A stretch of 52,497 bases of DNA, from contig JBMNQG010000011.1 of assembly GCA_050944015.1 (NCBI GenBank), positions 1-52,497 on the forward strand. The letters run 5' to 3'. A program made the translations under genes and the position numbers. Each line of letters begins with the position of its first letter. Positions within the stretch are counted from its first letter, which is position 1. The notes below the pieces were generated by a model that was given only the letters and a program-made list of their open reading frames with translations, had not been told where the DNA came from and searched no databases. The stretch is from DUOX01 sp050944015 (GTDB lineage Bacteria > Bacillota > Clostridia > Oscillospirales > Oscillospiraceae). This document shows, one piece after another, positions 33,371 to 41,668 of this stretch.

Positions 33371-34472
33371 GTGCAATCCTTACTTCGCTTTGTAAAGAAA
33401 GAAATCGTACTGTGCATCTCATTTTTTCTGGCCCTTGTATCCGTTGTCTTTGTGCCGCCGGACAGTACATATCTAAGTTATATCGACTTTCATACCCTGG
33501 CCATTCTGATGAGCTTAATGCTCATTATGGCCGGGCTGCAAAGCCTGGGCATTTTCGGCATGGCGGGGCGCAAGCTTCTTCAAAAGACAAGCAACGTTCG
33601 AAACCTGACCTTCGTGCTGGTTTTGCTCAGCATGCTGATTACAAACGACGTGGCTCTCATCACTTTCGTACCCTTCACCATTGAAGTGCTGGCCATGGCT
33701 GGCCTTGAAAACTACCTTATCCGCGTCATCGTCCTTCAGACCATTGCCAGCAACCTTGGCAGCATGCTCACCCCCGTTGGAAATCCCCAGAATTTATACC
33801 TGTTCTCCCTGAGCGGCATGGGCCTGGGGCAGTTTGTTTTACTGATGCTGCCCTATACCCTGCTGTCCCTTGCAGGACTGCTCATTGCCTGCATAATACT
33901 CACCGAAAGAAAACCAGTAACCCTGGCGGTCAAATCCGGACAAACTCTTACCCCAGTCGAAAAAAGGAAAACGGCGGTCTACCTGCTTTTGTTCCTGTTC
34001 GCCATGACCAGCGTGGCGCACCTTCTGCCGGACCTTCTGGTATGGGCGGTGATTGTGCTTGCAGTGCTGCTGATGGACAGTCGGATTTTGCGCAGGCCCG
34101 ATTACGCGCTGCTTATGACTTTCGTATTTCTATTTGTCTTTATCGGCAACATGAAGGGCATTCCGGCAATTAACATATGGCTGCGTAATCTGATAAACGG
34201 CCATGAGCTTATAACTTCCGTCCTCGCCAGCCAGGTCATCAGCAACGTTCCTGCGGCCATCCTGCTGTCCGGCTTTACGGATAACCTCCCTCCCCTGATT
34301 ATCGGCGCCAACCTGGGGGGCTTGGGACCATTATCGCCTCCATGGCAAGCCTCATTCCTTCAAATACTACGGCACAATCGAGGGGAAACGAAACGGGGCA
34401 TATCTGGGCGCGTTCACCGCGCTCAATCTGGCTTTCCTGGCGGTTCTGCTCCTTTACTATTACCTGAGCTGA
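33371..34472 (+). pseudogene. SLC13/ArsB-type anion permease with two frameshifts near its end
   Basis: It starts at GTG 33371 with AGAGGAG upstream. The first 318 residues read as an intact membrane protein of the ion-transporter superfamily (ITNDVALITFVPF and SNLGSMLTPVGNPQNL are family marks, repeated as SNVPAAILLSGF in the second half). After IIGANLGGLG a G is missing near 34325, giving TIIASMASLI in a second frame. A T is missing near 34355, giving FKYYGTIEGKRNGAYLGAFT and LNLAFLAVLLLYYYLS in the third frame, stopping at 34472. Restored, the protein has about 366 residues. The uncorrected reading frame instead runs on to 34594 with a nonsense tail. This is either a recent pseudogene or two sequencing errors. 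Confidence 0.8.
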
Positions 34473-34515
34473 AGCGGGTTATCCCCTCTGGCATAATAAG
34501 TTTACATAATATTTT

Positions 34516-34547
34516 AAGCCGATTGCACTCCTGCAATCGGCTTTTTA
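34516..34547 (+). terminator. Terminator after the permease
   Basis: AAGCCGATTGC (34516-34526) pairs with GCAATCGGCTT (34533-34543) around a 6-nt loop, followed by T5. Confidence 0.9.
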
Positions 34548-34597
34548 CCATTCAAACCGTAAAAATGTTCGGGCGGTGCCTGGTTTTCAAGTAAGGT

Positions 34598-34723
34598 TTA
34601 GTTCCCCATTCTGGACAGCTGATAGTAGTAAAGCAGAATAAGACCGAGAACGATAGCCGTGGGAAGATAAAGCCATATTTTGGAAAGTATTAGTTTTACA
34701 ATTCTTTTTGTTTTGCCCGGCAT
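34598..34723 (-). CDS. 41-residue single-span membrane peptide
   Basis: A 41-codon frame is preceded by GAGGGTGG at about seven bases. It has a basic N terminus (MPGKTKRIVKLILSK) and one hydrophobic helix (IWLYLPTAIVLGLILLYYY), ending QLSRMGN. The positive-inside rule predicts a cytoplasmic N terminus. No family is recognised. It lies 270 bp beyond the MATE gene on the same strand. The region 34724-34995 between them holds nothing I can identify. Confidence 0.55.
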   Translation of the reverse strand: MPGKTKRIVKLILSKIWLYLPTAIVLGLILLYYYQLSRMGN

Positions 34724-34995
34724 TAAATCCACCCTCTTTCAAATCGTTTTGGAGCCCGCTTACTTCCAAAAGCTGCGCTTGAAAAGCAATCTTCTCAGGT
34801 ATTCTCGAATCTCAATGGTATGGACTATTCTTTCGAATCCTAGCCACTTCAAGGAACATTGCATTTTAAGTATACAGCCTCACAAATCAGTTTTGTGTCG
34901 AATCTCATTTTACGCGGGAGGTCTTACTCATTTTGCTTTAAGGGTGAACAAACTTTGCCGCCACGGGCCTGCCGCCCTTTTGCAGGGACCAATTC

Positions 34996-36420
34996 TCACC
35001 GCTCTGCCCGCTGGTCTGAAACGGCCGTACTTTGGCCGGCTTCCGCCTTCCCGGCCACGTTATGCCCGGTTTCGCGGGTCAGGTTGCGTATCCATCCGTA
35101 GCGGTTTACCACTATGGCGTTGGGAATGGCCTTGAGAAGCTGGTCTGATTTTATCATTATGAACGTGACGAGCGGCGGAAAGCCGAATACAAAGGCGCTG
35201 AGAGCGGAGGCGGGGATAACCCACAGCCACATGAACAAAGTGTCTACAATGACGGCATAGCGCGTATTGCCGCCGCCCAGTATTATGCCCGACTCCACTG
35301 GAAACAGGTACGAGGAACCCACCACCGTCACGCACAGCACCGTTAAAAACCTCCGGGCAAGCTGGCGGGTTTCCGGCGTGAGTATGTAAAAGTCCAGGAC
35401 GGCGTCGCGTATAAGGAACAGGACAAGGGAGGTAATAAGGCCGTTGGCCACGTACAGAAGCTGCAGGGTGCGGGTATACGGGCGCACAAGCTCCAATTTC
35501 CCTCCGCCCACCACGTTGCCTATCATAACCCCGCTGGCCCAGGTGGCTCCGAAGGAATACACTGTCAGTACCTGGTGCACCACCACCGCAATGCTGTTGG
35601 CGGCAATGACCGTTTCAGTGATGTGGCCGAGAATAACTGTCTGCATGATGGTTCCCAGTCCCCAGGAGGCCGCGCTGCCGATAACCGGTAAGGCGGCCCT
35701 GGCGAAATCGCCCAGGTATAAGAAGTCCGGCCGGAAGAAGGATAGCAGCCGCAGGCGCAGCTTTTTGTCAACCAAGCGGACGTAAACCAGGGTTATTATC
35801 AGTTCGATAACGCGGGATACAATCGTAGCTACCGCTGCGCCGCGTATGCCCATTTCCGGCGCGCCCCAATTGCCGTATATGAATACGTAGTTGAGCACAA
35901 TATTGATGACGAGGGCGACAGCCGATATGAAGGGTCCGATTTTAACGGTGTGGGTGCCCCTCATGGCCATGACCAGGGAGCTTTGCAGGGGAAAAGCGAT
36001 ATACGTAAAGCTCATCAGACGCAGGTATATGGCGCCTTCCTCCAGCACCGCCGGCTGATTGGTCATAAGTCCGACGACGGTCCTGGTACAAAAGAAAGAC
36101 AGGGCAAAGAACAAGATGCCCGTCGCCATGGCAAACTTGGCCATAAGGGCAATGATCCGGCGGATAGGCTCAATGTCCCCCTTGCCCCAATACTGGGATA
36201 CCAGAGCCAGCGCTCCTGTGCCTATACCGTTTACACTCACCATCTGAAGCAGGTACTGTATCTGGTTGATTAGGGAGGCGGCGGCAATGGATGTCTCGCT
36301 GTAGCGCCCCAGCATCATATTGTCCGCAAGGTTCACGCCGAAGGCCAGAAGGTTCTGTACGGCTATCGCGGCCCCAAGGGTTATGAAGGTTTTATAGAAT
36401 TGCCTGTCTTTGACGAGCAT
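34996..36420 (-). CDS. MATE family efflux transporter
   Basis: This membrane protein of about 474 residues has twelve predicted helices in two homologous halves, of the DinF/NorM type. Marks are FGVNLADNMMLGRYSE, then ALVSQYWGKGD in the first half and ASGVMIGNVVGGGK in the second. It exports organic cations or a peptide/metabolite by cation antiport. I favour ATG 36420 (MLVKDRQF) behind GGCGGAG; GTG 36432 is closer than usual to that site. The radical SAM gene upstream ends at 36429, so the two genes adjoin and are probably one operon. Confidence 0.9.
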   Translation of the reverse strand: MLVKDRQFYKTFITLGAAIAVQNLLAFGVNLADNMMLGRYSETSIAAASLINQIQYLLQMVSVNGIGTGALALVSQYWGKGDIEPIRRIIALMAKFAMATGILFFALSFFCTRTVVGLMTNQPAVLEEGAIYLRLMSFTYIAFPLQSSLVMAMRGTHTVKIGPFISAVALVINIVLNYVFIYGNWGAPEMGIRGAAVATIVSRVIELIITLVYVRLVDKKLRLRLLSFFRPDFLYLGDFARAALPVIGSAASWGLGTIMQTVILGHITETVIAANSIAVVVHQVLTVYSFGATWASGVMIGNVVGGGKLELVRPYTRTLQLLYVANGLITSLVLFLIRDAVLDFYILTPETRQLARRFLTVLCVTVVGSSYLFPVESGIILGGGNTRYAVIVDTLFMWLWVIPASALSAFVFGFPPLVTFIMIKSDQLLKAIPNAIVVNRYGWIRNLTRETGHNVAGKAEAGQSTAVSDQRAER

Positions 36421-36428
36421 AAAAGCTT

Positions 36429-37469
36429 TCACTCCGCCTTTTCAGTTTGAAACAGCTGCTTTGCCTTGAATAGGAGGCAACCGCAGCTGCAGTGGCCCCA
36501 CTGGCGCCTGTAGCAGTCCCGGCACTCTTCCGAAATCCAGAAAGCCTGGGCCGGCCTGTCCACGGTTTTTATATAGTGCTTTCTAAGCTCACCTATGCTG
36601 CGAAAATCCCTGATATCCACCTTTGTGTATTCGGAAAGGCCGAAGCACCGTATCGCCCACAGGTCCGGCAGGATGTCAATGACGGGGGTGCAGTTGTGTA
36701 TCTCGCACACAATGGAGCGCTGCCAGAACGCCTCCGAGTATCTGTTGGCCAGTGCCGAGTAAAAGACTTCCTTGGCGGCCATTACGCTGTCATGCTCCTC
36801 CCTGGCGAGCACGCAGGGGGGCAAAAAATTGCAGTCAAAACCCGTTATGACGCCGCAGCGTATCATATCGCAGACGAACCGCATTGCCACCAGCTTCATC
36901 TCGCGGAAGTATTCCAGCGGGGTCCTGCCCTGTAGGTCCCCCTTCTGCGGCACCGAGATGGACATGCGTATCACGTCAAACCCTATCTCCCGAACGAGGG
37001 AGATTACGTACGAATAGTCAAAATCGGGTTTGTAAATATTCACGCTGAGCCTGAACCTGCCGTCTCCGGAAAAGTTTCTCTGGAAGCGCAGGAGGTTTTG
37101 CCTCATCTTCTCGAATGCCCTCTGTCCCATATCCTCCGGCGAGTTACAGTTCACCAGCATTCGGAACTTCCTGGACCGGAGTATCTCCGGGTCCAGGCGC
37201 TCCAGCTCCACCGCATTTGTGAAAACCATCACCGGGTAGGAGCGCGGGTCCTCCAGCGATATTTTCAGGGCCTCGTTTATATGCTTGTACAGCAGCGGCT
37301 CGCCCCCTATAATGTTTACCTGCCGGTCTGTACGGTCGCTCAGGACAAAGTCCAGCGCCTCTCTGAAATCCTCCAGGCTCATCTCCCGGGGGGACTTATT
37401 CACAAACTCCCCGGCAAAGCAATAGGGGCAGCGGAGGTTGCAGGCCTCGTTAACCATTATATTGGCCAT
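36429..37469 (-). CDS. Radical SAM protein with C-terminal cysteine cluster
   Basis: This protein of about 346 residues has the SAM-radical cluster motif CNLRCPYC near its start (MANIMVNEACNLRCPYCFAG) and NIIGGEPLLY, the GGEP motif. Its C-terminal cysteine-rich region (CRDCYRRQWGHCSCGC) is SPASM-like and could hold an auxiliary cluster. This resembles maturases that modify peptides, but the substrate is unknown. I place the start at ATG 37469 behind GAAAGGGG; the frame is open to a GTG at 37592 but that part looks non-coding. It adjoins a MATE exporter. No obvious precursor peptide was seen. Confidence 0.82.
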   Translation of the reverse strand: MANIMVNEACNLRCPYCFAGEFVNKSPREMSLEDFREALDFVLSDRTDRQVNIIGGEPLLYKHINEALKISLEDPRSYPVMVFTNAVELERLDPEILRSRKFRMLVNCNSPEDMGQRAFEKMRQNLLRFQRNFSGDGRFRLSVNIYKPDFDYSYVISLVREIGFDVIRMSISVPQKGDLQGRTPLEYFREMKLVAMRFVCDMIRCGVITGFDCNFLPPCVLAREEHDSVMAAKEVFYSALANRYSEAFWQRSIVCEIHNCTPVIDILPDLWAIRCFGLSEYTKVDIRDFRSIGELRKHYIKTVDRPAQAFWISEECRDCYRRQWGHCSCGCLLFKAKQLFQTEKAE

Positions 37470-37611
37470 TTGGCATTTCCCCTTTCGGCCGTAGACTTCC
37501 CACTTTACACCGCCAATCGCCACTTTGAGGAACCAGGTTTCGTGGGCGCCGGCGCAGTACGGATTATTTGTGGCGATAACGGATAATTTCACAACTCTTG
37601 GTTATAACAAA

Positions 37612-37717
37612 GGGGCTGTCGTACCTTGTCTGCGCAACAGCCCCATTTTGCTTTTTTAAAACTCTTTTTGCCGCAAGGCTTTAGAGGTGCTGCCCCAAGA
37701 TTTTTTAGGCAGCACCT
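37612..37717 (-). terminator. Two successive hairpins after the transhydroxylase-like operon
   Basis: On the minus strand the first hairpin is AGGTGCTGCC (37708-37717 in complement) with GGCAGCACCT (37685-37694), a 10-bp stem. The second is GGGGCTGT (37637-37644) with ACAGCCCC (37612-37619), followed by TTTGTTAT. Both lie between the beta-subunit stop and the radical SAM gene. Confidence 0.7.
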
Positions 37718-37736
37718 TTCAAGGATTGCCGGCGAG

Positions 37737-38558
37737 CTATGTAACCGGAATGTCTCCCAGGTTAATGTCGGCAACCGTGGTATTAATGTCATCAAAGGTA
37801 AGGGTTTTGCCGTTGGCGTTGATTTCCAGTCTGAACTTGCCGTCCGGGAGGCCCTCAAACCAGAAATCACCGTAATTGTTGGTGGTAACTGTGTACGTCT
37901 CGCCATCTTCTCCGGTGAGGGTGCAGACGCCGCCGATAATGACCTCGTCCTCCACCGGGTCATATATGGTGCCAGCTATGAACTTTTTAGGCAGGTTGAG
38001 GTAGTAGACGCGGGGCTTGGTGTTGAGCTCCGGCTTTAAGACCTGGGCCTTTGCCATGAGCTCTATGGCCTCCGGGTCGTCCTCTTCCATCAGCCTCAGG
38101 CACAGGGTCGGGCAGTTGTCAGAGCACCTGGTCTCTTTCCAGCCTTCGTCTAGAAGATGCGCGCAGCCGGTGCATTTCTGGGCAATGTGCAGTTCCTCGT
38201 TGAAGTAGATGGCCTCGTAGGGGCAGGCGAATACGCAGTTTCTGCATCCGGTACACTTTATGGGGTCTATAATGACCAGGCCGTCATCCCGCTTGTAGAT
38301 GGCGCCTTCAATGGGGCAGGCGTCCATACAGGGGGCGTTGTCACAGTGCATGCAGATATGGGGGCGGTAGGCCACTTTTACCTTGGGAACCGTGCCGCGT
38401 ATCTTCTCATGCATTTTCAGCCAGAAATGACCGATTTCCGGCTGCGGCTTGGCAATCGGGGTCCAGTCGTTGCCGACGTGTTCGTCCTTGCAGCCGATGT
38501 GACAGCTATAGCAGCCGTTGCACATTGCGCAATCAATTATAAATACTTTCTTTCCCAC
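37737..38558 (-). CDS. Transhydroxylase-type iron-sulfur subunit with C-terminal Cna-B-like domain
   Basis: This 273-residue electron-transfer subunit is like the small chain of Pelobacter pyrogallol-phloroglucinol transhydroxylase. Four cysteine clusters are visible: CAMCNGCYSCHIGC, CMHCDNAPCMDACP, CTGCRNCVFACP and CTGCAHLL with later cysteines. KPELNTKPRVYYLNLPKKFI links to a beta-rich C-terminal domain (about 195-273) like Cna-B/carboxypeptidase-regulatory folds, also found in the Pelobacter protein. The GTG start at 38558 shares one base with the TAG stop of the alpha gene, so translation is coupled. GGGGGAG is the ribosome site. Confidence 0.88.
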   Translation of the reverse strand: MGKKVFIIDCAMCNGCYSCHIGCKDEHVGNDWTPIAKPQPEIGHFWLKMHEKIRGTVPKVKVAYRPHICMHCDNAPCMDACPIEGAIYKRDDGLVIIDPIKCTGCRNCVFACPYEAIYFNEELHIAQKCTGCAHLLDEGWKETRCSDNCPTLCLRLMEEDDPEAIELMAKAQVLKPELNTKPRVYYLNLPKKFIAGTIYDPVEDEVIIGGVCTLTGEDGETYTVTTNNYGDFWFEGLPDGKFRLEINANGKTLTFDDINTTVADINLGDIPVT

Positions 38559-41272
38559 TAGTTGCTCCCCCTTTCAATCCAAGCGGTAGATTTCAATCCG
38601 GATGCATAGTCGTACTCCCTCTCGAAAGCCTCGGGATACTGTCTCCTCCACTCGTCCATCTGTTCCATGCTGACTCGCTCGACTTCCACCAGGAAGGCCG
38701 TAGTGGCCTGGCCTGCGGCATGCTTTGAAGAGGTGCCCTGCGGGCTTATCAGGTTGATTGCGCCGCCGCGGTCCAGCTTGCCGGGGATTATGATGTCCGT
38801 CCTTGCGCCGTGGTCAACGGAGACCACTCCCGGCATAATCCTTTCCATAACCAGGGCTCCGCACAGCACGCTGCCCCGTTCGTTGAATATGCGCAAGATG
38901 TCGCCGGTCTTTATTCCTCTGGCCTCGGCGTCCTTGGGGTTGATCCAGCAGGGCTCGTATAAGTATCCGTCGAAGCCCCTGATCTTGCCGGTCATTGCCT
39001 CCTTGGTCCAGGGAATATCGTCGGCCTGGGCGTGGACTCTCCATCTGGGGTGGTTGGTCATGCAGAGCAACGGATAAGCCCGCGCCCTGGGGCTGGAGAG
39101 CCTCTCGTCGTGGGTTACGCCCTTCTCTATCCACTGAGGATAAGGCGGGCGCTCCTCGTCATTGGGGAATGCCTGGGCCAGGGCCTCGGAGTAGAATTCC
39201 AGCTTCCCGCTGGGCGTTGGCAGTGGATTGGCCTCCGGATCCTTGTAGAACTCGTAAAGCCCGGCGGGGACGTCTCTCCAGGTCTTGGAGACCGGGATTA
39301 CCATGTAATCCTTCTCCTCAAACTCCTCCCAGGACACGATCTTGTCGAAATTCATCCCCTTGTAGACGCCCTCGATGCACTCGTCCACCGAAAAGCCTTC
39401 CGTGACTTCTTCCTCCATGCCCAGCTTCCTGGCTATCTCCACCACGCACTCAAAGTCGCTCTTGGACTCGCCGATGGGCTCGATAGCCTTTCTCATGTTG
39501 AGCACGGTCTGGAAATGCTCGCCGTCCCGGACGCAGGGCATAATGTCGTCCACTTCCAGGTGTGTGGTCACCGGCAGAATGAGGTCCGCATATAGGCAGT
39601 CGTTTTCCAGCCACGGATGCTGCGCCAGGACAAACTCAATCTGCGGGTTGCGCACCGTCATTCCGATATCGAAGCCGTCGCCCCAGCAGGTCTGGCGGCA
39701 GGGTGTGTCCGTCCAAATCATGTGGATGGGGGTGCCGCCCTCTTCCTCCGGGGTTGGATATGTATATTTCTTGTACTGGTCTTCGGGCTCCTCTTCGTGT
39801 CCGCCGGTGCCCCAGAACTCCAGAGTGCCCTCCGTGCCTTTCCTGATGGCCTCTTCAATGAGGGTCTTGGGGATAAGCTGCTTGCCCCAAGCCTGGGGAG
39901 TTCCCCTGTGGGGTTTCATGATTCTCTCGTAGAGCTTCGGGTTCTTAGCCTTGAGAACCTCAAAAGTGCCGGAGTATTCCTGGAAACCTCTGGCGGTGTC
40001 GGAGGAAGCGATGTCGTAGCCCATGTCCTTCGTAATGTTCTTGGGCATTCCAAGGTAAGCAATCTGGGCATGATGCATGCCCGGCTTGCCCAGGCCCTGC
40101 ATGCCGAGAAGGACGCATTCCAGACGCGCGGGCTCGTGGGAATAGGGGCCGCGGATAAAGCCGCCGCCAAAGTAGTGACCGATTGTCACTCTCTTCTTAG
40201 CCCAGTCTCTGGCCAGCGCCTTGATTGTGTAGGAGGGAACGCCGCACTTTTCTGAGGCCCACTTGGGCGTTTTGGGGATGCCGTCCACTTTGCCCAGCAC
40301 GTAATCCTCAATCTTGTCCATGCCCACCGCGTGAGTGGCCACATACTCCTTGTCGTACGTGCCCTCGGTAACCCACACGTAAATGATGGCAAGCTGGAGG
40401 GCGGCGTCGGTATTGGGGAGTACGGGTATCCATTTGTCAGCGTGGATGGCAGCAGAGTAGTTGAGGTCTGGGCATATGTAAATCTGCTCAATGCCGCACT
40501 GGTTCCAGAAGAACATCAAGCGGCTGGCCATCTGGCCTCGGAAGCCCCAGGGAGTGGTTTCAAGGTCGCCGCCCCAGACAATAATCATGTCCGTGTTCTC
40601 GGTGATGTCCACAACAATGTTGTCGGCGGGGGCCATGTTTCCGATGAAGCCTTTGCCCCACACGTGCTTGGCGCCCCAGTACCAGCCTTCCCAGCTGTCT
40701 GGGTTCCTTACCTGCTGCGTGAATCCGCCCATCTTGTCCAGCAGCAACGTGCTGCAGCCGTGAGGTGCGTGAATCAGCTTGCTTTCGGCGTGGCCGTCAC
40801 CCTGCACCAGGATCGCCAGGGGGCCATACTTTTTCTGGATGCGCTTGATTTCCGATGCGATGATATCAGTTGCCTCGTCCCAGGAAATGCGTTCGTACTT
40901 GCTCTTGCCGCGGTTCTGTGGGTTGCGCTCGCCGTTGGGATCCCAGTCCACTCGCTTCAAGGGGTACAATACGCGGTTGGGCGAATAGGCCCGCTTCTTG
41001 TATGCCAGGCCCCACGGGGGCGGCACCGATTTGCTCAGGGGCTTGAACTTTACGCCGTTCCTCTCCATCTCCCAAGGATTGAAGCTCTCGTAATCATACT
41101 TGGAATCGTAATGGAGCGGCCTGATGCGGACGACTTTCCCGTCCTTGACGTCTACATGAGCCGGACAAGCGCCAAAGATGCCGCCGCTCAGGTTAATTGC
41201 CCTCACAACGGACTTGTCGGATTCAACGAGTGGGGGTGCTGTGCCGGGGATTGCTTTTTTGCTCTCTGACAC
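38558..41272 (-). CDS. Molybdopterin enzyme of the pyrogallol transhydroxylase family, large subunit
   Basis: This 904-residue DMSO-reductase-superfamily protein has no N-terminal cluster cysteines (only C36), as in Pelobacter transhydroxylase. NPDSWEGW (190-197) contains the expected Mo-ligand Ser193 and catalytic Asp192; His161 aligns with the catalytic histidine. Further family stretches are YPLKRVDWDPNGERNPQ, YERISWDEATDI, RNPQIEFVLAQHPWLENDCL, DAEARGIKTGD and DRGGAINLISPQG. Cytoplasmic, no Tat signal. It would hydroxylate or dehydroxylate a phenolic or similar substrate without a net electron acceptor. Residues lining the pyrogallol pocket differ (see findings), so the substrate is probably not pyrogallol. 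The start is GTG 41272 behind GGAGGTAA. Confidence 0.88.
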   Translation of the reverse strand: MSESKKAIPGTAPPLVESDKSVVRAINLSGGIFGACPAHVDVKDGKVVRIRPLHYDSKYDYESFNPWEMERNGVKFKPLSKSVPPPWGLAYKKRAYSPNRVLYPLKRVDWDPNGERNPQNRGKSKYERISWDEATDIIASEIKRIQKKYGPLAILVQGDGHAESKLIHAPHGCSTLLLDKMGGFTQQVRNPDSWEGWYWGAKHVWGKGFIGNMAPADNIVVDITENTDMIIVWGGDLETTPWGFRGQMASRLMFFWNQCGIEQIYICPDLNYSAAIHADKWIPVLPNTDAALQLAIIYVWVTEGTYDKEYVATHAVGMDKIEDYVLGKVDGIPKTPKWASEKCGVPSYTIKALARDWAKKRVTIGHYFGGGFIRGPYSHEPARLECVLLGMQGLGKPGMHHAQIAYLGMPKNITKDMGYDIASSDTARGFQEYSGTFEVLKAKNPKLYERIMKPHRGTPQAWGKQLIPKTLIEEAIRKGTEGTLEFWGTGGHEEEPEDQYKKYTYPTPEEEGGTPIHMIWTDTPCRQTCWGDGFDIGMTVRNPQIEFVLAQHPWLENDCLYADLILPVTTHLEVDDIMPCVRDGEHFQTVLNMRKAIEPIGESKSDFECVVEIARKLGMEEEVTEGFSVDECIEGVYKGMNFDKIVSWEEFEEKDYMVIPVSKTWRDVPAGLYEFYKDPEANPLPTPSGKLEFYSEALAQAFPNDEERPPYPQWIEKGVTHDERLSSPRARAYPLLCMTNHPRWRVHAQADDIPWTKEAMTGKIRGFDGYLYEPCWINPKDAEARGIKTGDILRIFNERGSVLCGALVMERIMPGVVSVDHGARTDIIIPGKLDRGGAINLISPQGTSSKHAAGQATTAFLVEVERVSMEQMDEWRRQYPEAFEREYDYASGLKSTAWIERGSN

Positions 41273-41334
41273 GTTATTACCTCCATTCCATATAGTTTTA
41301 TGTGAACGTCAATTTCTTAGCCCCAAAACGCGGC

Positions 41335-41362
41335 TTCCCAATGGATATATATCCATTGGGAA
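41335..41362. promoter_or_regulatory. Perfect 28-bp palindrome upstream of the transhydroxylase operon
   Basis: TTCCCAATGGATAT (41335-41348) is followed directly by its exact reverse complement to 41362. It lies 63 bp upstream of the GTG start. It can be a dimeric operator or, in RNA, a 12-bp hairpin. The half-site TTCCCAATG recurs at 41396-41404. There is no T run, so it is not a terminator. Confidence 0.75.
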
Positions 41363-41523
41363 GAAGTGGGAACTGCACTGAGATGCTGAGCCTCATTCCC
41401 AATGATGTACTGGGAGTGCTAAGTTGAAGCCGGACAAGTGCAAATCTCATGTTCTTTGGCATGTATGAGCCTGAATCTGTCGCTCAGGGCAGACTGTTAT
41501 CTCTTATATGTTTATGCTTACAG

Positions 41524-41550
41524 ATTATATTATTTTACGGATCTAGTCAA
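41524..41550 (-). promoter_or_regulatory. Putative promoter of the transhydroxylase operon
   Basis: On the minus strand TTGACT (41545-41550) and TATAAT (41524-41529) are 15 bp apart, slightly short of optimal. Confidence 0.45.
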
Positions 41551-41668
41551 GATAATTTTGTTATTTTTTTACCTTTTCTGTAAATCAAATTGTAATCCAG
41601 TCTAAATTACAATTTGGCCTCATTCAAACGAAACAATATTTGAAGGCTGCCCCCAAGGCGGCCGGACA

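Larger units (their letters stand above)
41273..41668. other. Divergent intergenic region, transhydroxylase leader
   Basis: No gene is present. It contains the 28-bp palindrome at 41335-41362, a second TTCCCAATG at 41396-41404, a CTCAT/ATGAG hairpin near 41450-41475 and a minus-strand promoter at 41524-41550. The transhydroxylase mRNA would have a leader of about 245 bases. 41551-41640 is AT-rich with TAAATC/AAATTACAATTTGG-type repeats and no clear element. Confidence 0.6.

Noticed and set aside
36429..37592. N-terminal extension of the radical SAM protein to the GTG at 37592
   Set aside because: The added 41 residues have no family similarity and the good ribosome site belongs to ATG 37469.
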